Assembly (NCBI RefSeq): GCF_003626655.1
Contig: NZ_RBAN01000004.1
Span: forward strand, 186,001-250,000
Origin: Micromonospora costi
GTDB taxonomy: Bacteria; Actinomycetota; Actinomycetes; Mycobacteriales; Micromonosporaceae
DNA length: 64,000 nucleotides
Direction of reading: 5' to 3'
Shown: piece after piece, positions 52,594 through 61,579 of the stretch
Layout of the letters: every line of letters begins with the position of its first letter
How positions within the stretch are numbered: the first letter of the stretch is position 1
Translations under genes and position numbers: made by a program
Notes under the pieces: generated by a model
The model's database searches: none
What the model was told of the DNA's origin: nothing
What the model saw: only the letters and a program-made list of their open reading frames with translations

Positions 52594-53094
52594 TCAGCCG
52601 GAGACCCGGCCGTGCAGCACCAGGGCCCAGGTGAGCAGCCCGAACCCGGCCGTCGAGGCGGCCGCGCGCAGCAGGTTCCACCGGATCCAGGCCGGCGCGA
52701 ACCGGTCCCGGACGGCCGCGATTTCGGTGAGCCGGTCCGGGTCGCCGGCGCGCGCGAGCGCGTCGTTGAGCGGGACGTTGGCCGCCATCGTCACCACGAG
52801 GACGACCAGGTAGAGCACCAGCGCCGCCACGATCCACGGCAGGGCGCCACGCCACCCGGCGCCCAGGTGCAGGCCCGCCGCCACCGCGGTGAGGAGCAGC
52901 GCGCCGAAGAAGCAGACGAAGAACCAACCGTTCAGGATGGACTCGTTGATGCGCTGCATCGCCACGACGAGCGTCCGGTCGTCGGCCCGGGACAGGCCGG
53001 GCATGACGGAGTAGGCGAAGGCCGCGAAGAGGCCGGCCATCAGGCCCATGGTCACCGTCGCGGCGAGCAGGCTCAGGGTGCGCAGTGCGTTCAT
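52594..53094 (-). CDS. DUF1772-family membrane protein (anthrone-oxygenase-like)
   Basis: A 166-residue protein with four predicted helices (LSLLAATVTMGLMAGLFAAFAY, FFVCFFGALLLTAVAAGL, IVAALVLYLVVLVVTM, AGFGLLTWALVL). The N-terminal helix carries the G-x-x-A-G-x-F pattern and the middle has TMAANVPLNDALAR, both typical of DUF1772. Fungal relatives oxidise anthrones; bacterial roles are unknown. ATG 53094 is chosen because an upstream start adds a basic non-family tail. It is 68 nt downstream of desD on the same strand. Confidence 0.87.
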   Translation of the reverse strand: MNALRTLSLLAATVTMGLMAGLFAAFAYSVMPGLSRADDRTLVVAMQRINESILNGWFFVCFFGALLLTAVAAGLHLGAGWRGALPWIVAALVLYLVVLVVTMAANVPLNDALARAGDPDRLTEIAAVRDRFAPAWIRWNLLRAAASTAGFGLLTWALVLHGRVSG

Positions 53095-53162
53095 GGCCCC
53101 ATTCAACGGGGCACGCGCCGGGCCGGCCATGCGCCGCCGCATCGCTCACATACGCGTCCGTC

Positions 53163-54983
53163 TCACCGGCCCGGGGCGTACGGGGCGAGCGGGTTGGGCA
53201 GCGTGCCGACGAGTTGCAGCGCGGCCGACGGGTCGGCGAGGTCGACCATCTGCTGGTTGTCCCGCAGCTGGAGGCGGTTGAGGCAGGACAGGGCGAACTC
53301 CGGGGCGAACAGGTCGTAGCGCCGGGCCCGCTCGGCCAGGTGCGGGACGCCGGCCAGGTAGTCGGCGACGCAGGCGGCCACCGTACGCCAGAAGGCGTCC
53401 TCGGGAAGGGTGCCGGCCTCGGCGAGCACGGCGCCGAGGTGGCGCAGGAAGCAGTCCACCACGTCGGTGAAGATGGAGAGCAACTTCATCTCCTCGGGGA
53501 CGTCGGCGCGGATCCGCTCGACCTCCGGTGGCAGCGGCCGGTCGGCGCTCATCACCACGATCTCCTCGGCGATGTCCTTGAGGATCACCCGCTCGACGGT
53601 GTCCCGCTCGTCGAGCACGAGGATCACGTTCTCGCCGTGCGGCATGAAGGCCAGGTCGTGGGCGTAGAAGGCGTGCAGCAGCGGGGTCAGGTAGGCGTCG
53701 AGGTAGCGGCGCAGCCACGCTTCCGGCGCCAGCCCGGAACGGTCGACGAGCGCGGCCGCGAGGGAGCCGCCGTCGCGGTCGACGTGCAGCAGCGCGGCCA
53801 TGGTGGCCAGCCGGCGGCCGGGCGCCAGGCCCGGCACCGGGCTCTCCCGCCACAGCGCGGCGAGCATCTTCCGGTACGGGGAGTACCGGTCGGTGGCCGC
53901 CTCGTACTGCCGGTGCCGGTAGCCGACCGCGGCCCGTTCCCGGATGACGGTGACCCCGGTCGCGGCGAGGACCTCGTCCCCGGCGATCAGGTCGGCGAGC
54001 CAGTCGTTGATGGCCGGGGTGCCGGCCATGTACGCGGCCGACAGGCCCCGCATGAAGCCCATGTTGAGCACCGAGAGCGCGGTCTTGACGTAGTGGCGGC
54101 CCGGCTCGGTGAGGTTGAAGAACGTCCGGATGGACTGCTGGGCGAGGTGCTCGTCCGGGCCGGGGCCGAGGTGGACGAGCCGGCGTTGGGCGACCTCGCC
54201 GGCGAAGGTGACGGAGATCTTGTGCCGCCACTGCCAGGGATGGACGGGGATCAGCAGGTAGTCGGCGAGGTCGAGGCCGAGGCCGGCCATGACGTCCGCG
54301 AAGCGGGACAGCGTCTCCGCGCCGAGTTCTCCGTGGACCAGGGTCTCGTAGTCGATGTCGGCGGCGCTGCTGAACGCGGCGTGGTCGCGGTGCGCGGCCA
54401 GCCAGACCAGCCGGACCGGGCGGGCGGCCTCCGGGGCGTACCGGTGGTATTCGTCGATGCCGAAGCCGAGCCGGCCGTTGTTGGCCACGAAGCATGGGTG
54501 GCCCTCGGTCATCGAGGTCTCGATGGTCTGGAAGTCGGCGCCGGCCAGTTCCTTGGCGGTGACAGGCGGCCGGTCGAGCTTGTACGCGGTGCCGGCCAGG
54601 GTGGAGGTGATCTCCTCCAGGTAGACGGGCAGGACGCGGTCGGAGAGCCCGAGCGTGTCGCGCAGCTCGACGATCAGGTCGACGGCGTCGAGGGGCAGTT
54701 CGTCGTCGCCGCGGTGCCGGACGATGCTCCGGGCGTCGATCTGCCAGTGCGCCAGCGTGCGTACCCGGGCCGCGAACCGGTACGTGACCGCCGCGTCGTC
54801 GCTGGTGACGGCGTACCAGGACAGGCCGTCGGCGGGCGCGTCGGCGCCGGCGGGCGCGTCCGCCGGCACCGGGTCGAGCAGCCGTTCGTGGGCGAACTCG
54901 GCGAGCGCCTTGCGGACCAGCAGCCGGTTGGCGCGGGCCCAGTGCGCCGGGGTGAGGTGGGCCACGAAGTCGAACGCGGTCAC
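53163..54983 (-). CDS. desD: Desferrioxamine synthetase DesD (NIS synthetase)
   Basis: A 606-residue IucA/IucC-family siderophore synthetase that condenses and cyclises N-hydroxy-N-succinyl-cadaverine units using ATP. Family marks are TIETSMTEGHPCFVANNGRLGFG (ATP region), LIPVHPWQW, RTFFNLTEPGRHYVKTALSVLNMGFMRG, YRKMLAALWRE, FYAHDLAFMPHGENVILVLD and ILKDIAEEIVV near the end. GTG 54983 overlaps desC (GTGA). It is the last of the des genes in the iron-regulated minus-strand unit. Confidence 0.95.
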   Translation of the reverse strand: MTAFDFVAHLTPAHWARANRLLVRKALAEFAHERLLDPVPADAPAGADAPADGLSWYAVTSDDAAVTYRFAARVRTLAHWQIDARSIVRHRGDDELPLDAVDLIVELRDTLGLSDRVLPVYLEEITSTLAGTAYKLDRPPVTAKELAGADFQTIETSMTEGHPCFVANNGRLGFGIDEYHRYAPEAARPVRLVWLAAHRDHAAFSSAADIDYETLVHGELGAETLSRFADVMAGLGLDLADYLLIPVHPWQWRHKISVTFAGEVAQRRLVHLGPGPDEHLAQQSIRTFFNLTEPGRHYVKTALSVLNMGFMRGLSAAYMAGTPAINDWLADLIAGDEVLAATGVTVIRERAAVGYRHRQYEAATDRYSPYRKMLAALWRESPVPGLAPGRRLATMAALLHVDRDGGSLAAALVDRSGLAPEAWLRRYLDAYLTPLLHAFYAHDLAFMPHGENVILVLDERDTVERVILKDIAEEIVVMSADRPLPPEVERIRADVPEEMKLLSIFTDVVDCFLRHLGAVLAEAGTLPEDAFWRTVAACVADYLAGVPHLAERARRYDLFAPEFALSCLNRLQLRDNQQMVDLADPSAALQLVGTLPNPLAPYAPGR

Positions 54984-55561
54984 GCCGGAACTCCGTCCGG
55001 GTCGGACACGCCGGTGACGGCGTGGAAGCGGGCGCGGGTGCAGATGCTCAACAGGGCGTCCTTCTCGGGTTTGGTGACGGTGCCGACGACCTCGAAGCCG
55101 ACGGCGGCGTTGAGGGCGTGGACCGCGGTGTTGCGGACGTCGGGCTCGACCACCACCCGGCGCGTGACCGGGTCGGCGAAGAGCCAGGCCATGACCGTCG
55201 TGATCACGGCACGGGTGAATCCGTGCACGGGGGTGTCGGTGGGCGCGCACAGGAAGTGCATGCCCACGTCGCCGGGGCGCGCGTCGTGCAGCCCCACCAA
55301 CTCGACGTGCGCGGGGTCGTAGCGTTCGGCCAGGAAGGCGGGACGGCCCCGCCAGTGCCCGAGGTAGGCGTCGTGGTGCGCGTGGGCGGCGATGCGCCGG
55401 TACTCCTCGGCGACGCGAACCACGTCCGCGTCCTGCATGAGCCAGAACGCCGCCTTGGGGTGGGTCACCCAGCGGTGCAGCAGCGCGGCGTCGGCGTCCG
55501 GGTCGACCGGCCGCAGGGTGAACTCGCCGAGGCGCGGGTCGGTCCTCGTGAACGCGGTCAC
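54980..55561 (-). CDS. desC: DesC, N-hydroxycadaverine acyltransferase (GNAT fold)
   Basis: A 193-residue acyltransferase of the siderophore-type GNAT family (RhbD/IucB-like): FTLRPVDPDADAALLHRWVTHPKAAFW, AFLAERYDPAHVELVGLHDARPGDVGMHFL, TTVMAWLFADPVTRRVVVEPDVRN, VGFEVVGTVTKPEKDALL. It transfers succinyl or acetyl from CoA to the hydroxylamine made by DesB. Both ends overlap neighbours by GTGA, so DesB, DesC and DesD are translationally coupled. Confidence 0.93.
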   Translation of the reverse strand: MTAFTRTDPRLGEFTLRPVDPDADAALLHRWVTHPKAAFWLMQDADVVRVAEEYRRIAAHAHHDAYLGHWRGRPAFLAERYDPAHVELVGLHDARPGDVGMHFLCAPTDTPVHGFTRAVITTVMAWLFADPVTRRVVVEPDVRNTAVHALNAAVGFEVVGTVTKPEKDALLSICTRARFHAVTGVSDPDGVPA

Positions 55562-56853
55562 GACGTCATCCCCGCGGGTGCCCCGAACTCCTGGAAGGTG
55601 ATGCTCTTCTCGATCGGGTAGTGCTCCCGGCCGAGCAGCTCGCGGATGATCCAGGAGTTGCGGTACGGGCCCATGCCGAGGTCGGGCGAGGTGATGCTGT
55701 GGGTGTGGGTGCCGGCGTTCTGGAGGAAGATGCCCCGCCCGGTGTGGTCGATGCTGTAGTTGCGGGCCACGTCGAAGCGGCCGTGGGAGTCCCAGCGGAT
55801 CCGGTCGCGCACCGGTTCCAGGAACGCCGGGGTCCGGTAGCGGTAGCCGGTGGCGAGCACCAGGCCCTCGGTGCGGAGCGTGACGTCGCGCTCCTGCTCG
55901 ACGTGGCGCAGCCCCAGGGTGTACGCCCCGGCGGTCGCGTCGTACGCGGCGCTGACCAGTTCGGTGTTGGTGAGCAGCCGCGTGTTCACGGGGCCGGGCA
56001 CGCTTCGTTCGTAGAGCAGGTCGAAGATGCCGTCGATCAGGTCGGCGCTGATCCCCTTGAACAGCCCCTCCTGCTCGGACTCCAGCCGGTAGCGGGTCCG
56101 CTCGGGCAGCGCGTGGAAGTAGTCCACGTAGTCCGGTGAGGTCATCTCCAGCGTGAGCTTCGTGTACTCCAGCGGGAAGAACCGGGGCGAGCGGGTGACC
56201 CAGTTCAGCTGGTAGCCGTACGCGTCGATGTCGGTGAGCAGGTCGTGGTAGATCTCGGCCGCGCTCTGCCCGCTGCCGAGCACGGTGATGCTCCGCTTGG
56301 CCCGCAGCGCCGTACGGTGCTCCAGGTAGCGGGAGGTGTGGACGGCGTCGCCGCCCAACCCGGCGCAGGCGTCCGGCACGTACGGCGGGGTGCCGGTGCC
56401 GAGCACGAGGTGCCGGCCGCGGTAGGTGACCGTGTCACCGTCGGCGACCCGGGCCCGCACCACGTACTCCTCGGCGGCCGGGTCGTACTCGACAGTGGTG
56501 ACCTCGTGCCCGAAGCGCAGGTTCGGCAGCTTCGCGGCGGCCCAGCGGCAGTAGGCGCTGTACTCGCTGCGCAGCGGGTAGACGTTCTCCCGGATGTAGA
56601 ACGGGTAGAGGCGGCCGGTCTCCTTGAGGTAGCTGAGGAAGGAGAACGGCGAGGTCGGGTCGGCGAGGGTCACCAGGTCGGCCAGGAACGGCGTCTGCAA
56701 CCGCGCCGATTCCAGCAACATGCCCGGGTGCCAGTCGACACCCGGCCGGGCCTCGAGGAACACCCCGTCCAGGTCGGGGATCGGTGCGGTCAGGCAGGCC
56801 AGGCCCAGGTTGTACGGGCCGAGCCCGATGGCGATGAAGTCGTGCGTGGTCAT
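55558..56853 (-). CDS. desB: DesB, cadaverine N-monooxygenase
   Basis: A 431-residue flavin N-hydroxylase of the lysine/ornithine family. FAD is bound at FIAIGLGPYNLGLACL, NADPH at ITVLGSGQSAAEIYHDLL, and the C-terminal motif is LVLATGYRYRTPAFL. Substrate-side blocks are LQTPFLADLVTLADPTSPFSFL and RNYSIDHTGRGIFLQNAGTH. GGGAGGG lies 5 nt before ATG 56853. The 38-nt gap after desA and the overlap with desC place it in the des operon. Confidence 0.95.
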   Translation of the reverse strand: MTTHDFIAIGLGPYNLGLACLTAPIPDLDGVFLEARPGVDWHPGMLLESARLQTPFLADLVTLADPTSPFSFLSYLKETGRLYPFYIRENVYPLRSEYSAYCRWAAAKLPNLRFGHEVTTVEYDPAAEEYVVRARVADGDTVTYRGRHLVLGTGTPPYVPDACAGLGGDAVHTSRYLEHRTALRAKRSITVLGSGQSAAEIYHDLLTDIDAYGYQLNWVTRSPRFFPLEYTKLTLEMTSPDYVDYFHALPERTRYRLESEQEGLFKGISADLIDGIFDLLYERSVPGPVNTRLLTNTELVSAAYDATAGAYTLGLRHVEQERDVTLRTEGLVLATGYRYRTPAFLEPVRDRIRWDSHGRFDVARNYSIDHTGRGIFLQNAGTHTHSITSPDLGMGPYRNSWIIRELLGREHYPIEKSITFQEFGAPAGMTS

Positions 56854-56891
56854 CCGGCCCTCCCGGGGCGCGTTCGGCAAACCTACGGTGG

Positions 56892-58421
56892 TCAGCTGAC
56901 CTGGCAGGCCAGGTCGGCGGTGGTCCGCTCGTGCACGTACCGGCCCGCGTACTGCGCGACGAGTTCCAGCACGTGCCCGACGTCGTCGAGGGTGGTCTCG
57001 GGGTTGAGCAGGGTGAACTTCAGGAAGTGGCGGCCGTCCACGGTGGTGCTGGCGACCAGCGCGGCACCGGAGGCGGCCAGCGCCTCCCGCGCGTGCAGGT
57101 TCGCTCCGTCGGCGTGGTGCCGGTTCGGCCCGGTGGGCAGGTACCGGAACACCACGGTGCTCAACGGCGAGCGGGTGACCACCTCGAACCGCGGGTCCTC
57201 GCTGATCAGCTCCCAGGCGCCGGCGGCACGCTCGATCACCTCGTCGAAGAGGGCGCCGACCCCGTCGGGGCCCATCACCCGCAGGGTGAGCCAGAGCTTG
57301 AGGGCGTCGAAGCGGCGGGTGGTCTGGAGGCTCTTGTCGACCTGGTTGGGGATGCGCTGCTCCACCATCCGGGCGGGGTTGAGGTAGTCGGCGTGGTAGG
57401 TGGCGTGCCGCAGCGTCCGCCGGTCGCGGACCAGCACGGCGCTGGAGCTGACCGGTTGGAAGAACGACTTGTGGTAGTCGACGGTCACCGAGTCGGCCCG
57501 CTCGATGCCGTCGAGCAGGTGGCGGCGGGTCGGCGACACGAGCAGACCGCAGCCGTACGCGGCGTCGACGTGCAGCCACACGCCGGCGGCGGCGCAGAGC
57601 GCGGCGATGTCGGCGAGCGGGTCGATCGACCCGAAGTCGGTGGTGCCCGCGGTGGCCACCACGGCCATCACGACCAGCCCCTCGCGGCGGCACCGCTCGA
57701 TCTGCCGCCGTACCGCCGCCGGGATCATCCGCCGCTGCGCGTCGGTGGGCACGGTCAGCACGGCGTCCGGGGCGAGGCCGAGCAGCTTCGCCGACTTCTG
57801 CACGCTGAAGTGGCCGGCCGCGGAGGTGATGACGCGCAGCCGGGGCAGCAGGTCCCGACGGGCCTCGGGACCGGTCGCGTCCCGGCACGCCTCCTCCCGG
57901 GCCAGCAGCAGCGCCTGGAGGTTGGACTGGCTGCCGCCGCTGGTGAAGACGCCGTCGGCGGCCGGGCCGAGGCCGATGCGTGCCGCCGTCCAGTCGATCA
58001 GCCGCCGTTCGACGAGGGTGGCTCCGGCGCTCTGGTCCCAGGTGTCCAGTGAGGAGTTGACAGCGGTGAGCACCGCCTCGCCGAGCAGCGCCGGGATGAC
58101 GACGGGACAGTTCAGGTGGGCGAGGTAGCGGGGGTGGTGGAACCAGACGGCGTCGCGGAGGTAGACCTGCTCCAGTTCGTCGAGGGCGGCGCCGGCGTCG
58201 CCGAGCGGCCGGTCCAGGTCGACGCCGGTGATCCGCGGAGCCAGCTCGGCGGGGGTCACGCCGGTGAACGGGCGGTCGGCGTCGGCGACCCGCTTGGCGA
58301 TTCGGTCGACGCCGTCGGCGAGCGTCGCACGGTACCGCGCGACCGATCCGCCGTTGAGAAGGTGTGTCCGTGCGTCGGGCGGGGCCGCGGGGGTCTCGAC
58401 GGTGTGTCCCGGCAGGCTCAT
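56892..58421 (-). CDS. desA: DesA, PLP-dependent lysine decarboxylase
   Basis: A 509-residue group-II-type decarboxylase that makes cadaverine, the first step to desferrioxamine. Motifs are VFTSGGSQSNLQALLLARE, HFSVQKSAKLLGL, WLHVDAAYGCGLL and the PLP lysine in VTVDYHKSFFQPVSSSA (Lys318). GGAGG lies 8 nt before ATG 58421. The 136-nt gap upstream has no iron box, so transcription probably reads through from the binding-protein gene. Confidence 0.95.
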   Translation of the reverse strand: MSLPGHTVETPAAPPDARTHLLNGGSVARYRATLADGVDRIAKRVADADRPFTGVTPAELAPRITGVDLDRPLGDAGAALDELEQVYLRDAVWFHHPRYLAHLNCPVVIPALLGEAVLTAVNSSLDTWDQSAGATLVERRLIDWTAARIGLGPAADGVFTSGGSQSNLQALLLAREEACRDATGPEARRDLLPRLRVITSAAGHFSVQKSAKLLGLAPDAVLTVPTDAQRRMIPAAVRRQIERCRREGLVVMAVVATAGTTDFGSIDPLADIAALCAAAGVWLHVDAAYGCGLLVSPTRRHLLDGIERADSVTVDYHKSFFQPVSSSAVLVRDRRTLRHATYHADYLNPARMVEQRIPNQVDKSLQTTRRFDALKLWLTLRVMGPDGVGALFDEVIERAAGAWELISEDPRFEVVTRSPLSTVVFRYLPTGPNRHHADGANLHAREALAASGAALVASTTVDGRHFLKFTLLNPETTLDDVGHVLELVAQYAGRYVHERTTADLACQVS

Positions 58422-58557
58422 GGCAGGTCCTCCACGCTCGGTTGCGGACGGGTTTCGGGCAGCCGGAACCCGCCGCCGTGGGGTACGGCGGCAGGACGGC
58501 GGGGTGGGAGGCGGGGTGGGACGGCGACCGGGCGGCGCGCCGCGACGGGGTGAGGCG

Positions 58558-59385
58558 CTACCGCTCGGCGCGGAACGTGTCCTCGGAGGCGCCGCGGCGC
58601 CAGTATCCGGTGAAGGTGACGCGCGCCTTGTCGATGCCACGCTCGCCGACCAGGTGCCGGCGTACGCCCCGCACCATCGAGGACTCGCCGGCGACCCACG
58701 CGTACGGGGTGACCGAGGGCAGGCGGGCCGCGCGGACCGCGTCGACCAGCAGGCTGCTGCCGGGCGGTGTGGCGCCGCGGACGAGCCAGGTCACCTCGGC
58801 GTGGGCCTCGGTGGGCAGCGGCTGGATGTCGGTGGGGTCGGGCACCTCGATCCAGGCCCGGACGTGGGCCCCGGCGGGGAGCCAGTCGAGGATCCCGCCG
58901 ACCGCCGGCAGCGCGGTCTCGTCGGCGACGAGCAGGATCAGCGCGGTGTCGTCCGGCGGCCGGAAGCAGACGCTGGGGTTCTCGGGGAGCGCCGGGCCGA
59001 GCAGCACCACCCGGTCGCCGGGGCCGGCCCGGTTGGCCCAGCGGGAGGCCGGGCCGCCGTCGCCGTGGCTCACGAAGTCGATGTCCACCTCGGCGCGTTC
59101 CGGTCGCTGCTCCCGGATGGTGTACGAGCGCATCACCGCCCGGACCGCCGGGTCGAGCGCCCGGTACGCGCCGAACCAGTCGTCGGTCCCGGCGGCCGGG
59201 AGCACCGGGGCGGGCTGCCCCGGGTGCGGCAGGAAGAGGGAGACGCTCTGGTCCCGGCCGCCGCCCGCGAACCCGGCCAGGTCCTGCCCGCCGAAGGTGA
59301 CCCGGATCGTGCTGGCGCCGACGCGCCGGACTCCGGCGACCTGCGCGGCGTAGAAGCGGTACCGGAGGGCGAGGGCGGTGCCCAT
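58558..59385 (-). CDS. Siderophore-interacting protein (ferric-siderophore reductase)
   Basis: A 275-residue flavoprotein of the SIP/ViuB family, which reduces ferric siderophores in the cytoplasm to release iron. The FAD motif is MRSYTIREQRPERAEVDIDFVSHGDGGPASRWA. Later blocks are LILLVADETALPAVGGIL and TPYAWVAGESSMVRGVRRHLV. ATG 59385 shares one base with the stop of the binding-protein gene (TGATG), so they are co-translated. Confidence 0.94.
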   Translation of the reverse strand: MGTALALRYRFYAAQVAGVRRVGASTIRVTFGGQDLAGFAGGGRDQSVSLFLPHPGQPAPVLPAAGTDDWFGAYRALDPAVRAVMRSYTIREQRPERAEVDIDFVSHGDGGPASRWANRAGPGDRVVLLGPALPENPSVCFRPPDDTALILLVADETALPAVGGILDWLPAGAHVRAWIEVPDPTDIQPLPTEAHAEVTWLVRGATPPGSSLLVDAVRAARLPSVTPYAWVAGESSMVRGVRRHLVGERGIDKARVTFTGYWRRGASEDTFRAER

Positions 59386-60416
59386 CAACTGACCTTCTTC
59401 GCGTTCCGGATCGCCGTCGCCAGGTTCTCCAGCAGCGGCGCCGCGCCGGCGTACGAGAAGCGCGGGACCGCGTCCCACGGGGTGACCTGGTTGGCCTTGA
59501 CGGCCGGCAGCTGGGTCCAGGTGGGCTTGGCGGCGAGGTCCTTGGGCTGGAGGGCGGTGCTGCGGTTGTCGAGCAGGATCAGGTCGGCCGGGAACTTCCC
59601 GGTGTTCTCCCAGCTGAGCGCCTCGAAGTAGTCGCCGGCCTCCAGCTTGGTGGGCACCACGATGTCGACGCCGAGTTCGGCGAAGTACATGAGGTCGGTG
59701 CTGACCTTCGGGTTGGAGACGTAGAACAGGTCCGGGCTGCCGGACGCGGCCATCACCTTGATGCCCGGGTTCGCCTTCACCGCCTGGCGGACCGACTCGG
59801 CGGCCGCCTCGAAGCGGGCCTTGGCGTCGGTGACCTTCTTCGCCGACAGGTCCGCGCCGAGGGACTCGGCGAGCTGGGCGTACCGCTCGATCGGCTTGGT
59901 CATGGGCACCCGCGCCGTGGTGACCGCGACACTGGGCGCGAGCGGGAGGATCTTGTTCTTGCTCTCGTCCGGCACGTACCAGAGGGCGCCCGGGTCGTAC
60001 ATGTGGGTGACGAGCAGTTCGGGGCGCAGGGCCGCGTATTTCTCGACGCTGAACTCGCCCCACACGTTGCCGAGGATCTCCACGCTCTCCACGTTCAGGT
60101 CGCCGGCCTGCGGATCGGCCGTGCCGTCGGCACGCTTCGTCTCGCCGAACACGCCGACGACCTGCTTGTCGAGTCCGAAATCGACCAGGGCCGCCGCGGC
60201 GCCGGTGAAGGCCACGACCCTGGTCGGCCGGCTGTCGGCGCTCAGCTTCTCGTTGCGGTCGTCGGTGAACGACCACGGGCCACCGCTGCCGCTCGCGGCC
60301 GGTTCGGCGGCGTCACCGTCCGCGCCGCAACCGGTCATCAGAAGGGCGAAGGTGGCGGCGCCGCCGGCCAGCAGACCACGGCGGGTGACACGACGGACGG
60401 AGACGGGATCACGCAT
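59385..60416 (-). CDS. Iron-siderophore ABC transporter substrate-binding lipoprotein (FecB/FhuD-like)
   Basis: A 343-residue class-III binding protein. A Tat-like twin-Arg tract (RRVTRRGLL) precedes the lipobox LMTGC, so it is an anchored lipoprotein. The mature part has TRVVAFTGAAAALVDFGLDKQVVGVFG, LRPELLVTHMYDPG and DLILLDNRSTALQ. It should deliver ferric desferrioxamine or a related trihydroxamate to the permeases encoded divergently. It is the first gene after the iron box. Confidence 0.93.
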   Translation of the reverse strand: MRDPVSVRRVTRRGLLAGGAATFALLMTGCGADGDAAEPAASGSGGPWSFTDDRNEKLSADSRPTRVVAFTGAAAALVDFGLDKQVVGVFGETKRADGTADPQAGDLNVESVEILGNVWGEFSVEKYAALRPELLVTHMYDPGALWYVPDESKNKILPLAPSVAVTTARVPMTKPIERYAQLAESLGADLSAKKVTDAKARFEAAAESVRQAVKANPGIKVMAASGSPDLFYVSNPKVSTDLMYFAELGVDIVVPTKLEAGDYFEALSWENTGKFPADLILLDNRSTALQPKDLAAKPTWTQLPAVKANQVTPWDAVPRFSYAGAAPLLENLATAIRNAKKVS

Positions 60417-60462
60417 GGTGTTGTCTTTCGATCAGGGTCGGGGATGACCATGGACAGCGCGG

Positions 60463-60481
60463 TTAGGTTAACCTAACCTAA
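60463..60481. promoter_or_regulatory. Iron box (DmdR1/IdeR operator) between divergent iron-uptake units
   Basis: TTAGGTTAACCTAACCTAA closely matches the 19-bp actinobacterial iron box TTAGGTTAGGCTAACCTAA. It lies in the 110-nt gap between the binding-protein gene and the permease operon. Iron-loaded DmdR1/IdeR bound here would shut both units. It is the only such box seen in the locus. Confidence 0.9.
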
Positions 60482-60526
60482 TCCGCTGTCAAGTCATGTA
60501 CGGCGTTTCCCACACCGGAGTTCACA

Positions 60527-61579
60527 CTGTCCGTCACCCACTCCCCACCGCACGGTGACCTCGCGGCGACGTCCCCACCCGCGAGCCGGCGCAGCCGCAG
60601 CACCGTCCGGGCCGCCGGCCTGGCCGCCGCCGCGCTGCTGCTCACCGCCGTGGTCGTGCTCAGCATCGCGGTGGGCGCGAAACAGCTCCCGCTCGCCGAC
60701 GTCTGGTCCGGCCTGCTCCACCCCGACTCGGCGGAGTACGCCGTGGTGCACCGGATGCGGCTGCCGCGTACGCTGCTCGGCCTGCTCGCCGGCGCGGCGC
60801 TCGGCGTGGCGGGCGCGGTCATGCAGGCGCTCACCCGAAACCCGCTCGCCGACCCGGGCCTCCTCGGCATCAACGCCGGCGCGTCCGCCGCGGTGGCGAC
60901 CGCGGCCCTGCTCGGCGTCACCGCGCTGAACGGCTACGTCTGGTTCGCGCTGCTCGGCGCAGCGGCGGTCACCGCGCTCGTGTACGCCGTCGGCGGCGGG
61001 CGTGGTGCCACCCCGGCCCGGCTCGCCCTCGCCGGCGCCGCGCTGAACGCCACCCTCTACTCGTACGTCAGCGCCGCGATGCTGCTCTCCGCCGCGTCGC
61101 TGGACCGCCTGCGGTTCTGGACCGTCGGTTCGCTGGCGAGCGCCGACTCGGCGACGGTGACCCGGGTGCTGCCGTTCCTCGCGGCCGGGCTGGTCGTGGC
61201 GCTGGCCACCGCACGCCCGCTCAACGCGCTCGCCCTCGGCGACGACGCGGCCCGGGCGCTCGGCGCACGTCCCGCGCTGATCCGGGCCGCCGTCATCGTG
61301 GCGGTCACGCTGCTCTGCGGCGCGGCCACCGCGGCGTGCGGGCCGATCGTCTTCGTCGGGCTGCTCGTGCCGCACCTGGTGCGCGCCCTCACCGGGCCCG
61401 ACCTGCGGTGGCTGCTGCCGTACTGCGCGATGCTGTCGCCGGTGCTGCTGCTCGGCGCCGACGTGCTCGGCCGGGTGCTCGGCCGGCCCGGTGAGCTCCA
61501 GGTCGGCATGGTGACGGCGGTGCTCGGCGGGCCGCTCTTCCTCTGGCTGGTGCTGCGCGGGCGGGTGGCCCGACCGTGA
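60527..61579 (+). CDS. FecCD-family iron-siderophore permease, first subunit
   Basis: A permease of about 350 residues with ten or so helices (LAAAALLLTAVVVLSIAVGA, RLPRTLLGLLAGAALGVAGAVMQALTRNPLADPGLLGINAGA). The first ATG/GTG-type codon in frame, GTG 60650, lies inside helix 1 and cannot be the start. In frame upstream, CTG 60527 has CCGGAG 6 nt before it and starts LSVTHSPPHGDLAA, a typical soluble N-terminus. CTG is therefore proposed as the initiation codon. It overlaps the second permease by GTGA. Confidence 0.87.
   Translation: MSVTHSPPHGDLAATSPPASRRSRSTVRAAGLAAAALLLTAVVVLSIAVGAKQLPLADVWSGLLHPDSAEYAVVHRMRLPRTLLGLLAGAALGVAGAVMQALTRNPLADPGLLGINAGASAAVATAALLGVTALNGYVWFALLGAAAVTALVYAVGGGRGATPARLALAGAALNATLYSYVSAAMLLSAASLDRLRFWTVGSLASADSATVTRVLPFLAAGLVVALATARPLNALALGDDAARALGARPALIRAAVIVAVTLLCGAATAACGPIVFVGLLVPHLVRALTGPDLRWLLPYCAMLSPVLLLGADVLGRVLGRPGELQVGMVTAVLGGPLFLWLVLRGRVARP

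Noticed and set aside
58422..58557. Search for an iron box before desA
   Set aside because: The 136 nt are GC-rich without any TTAGGTTA-like half-site.
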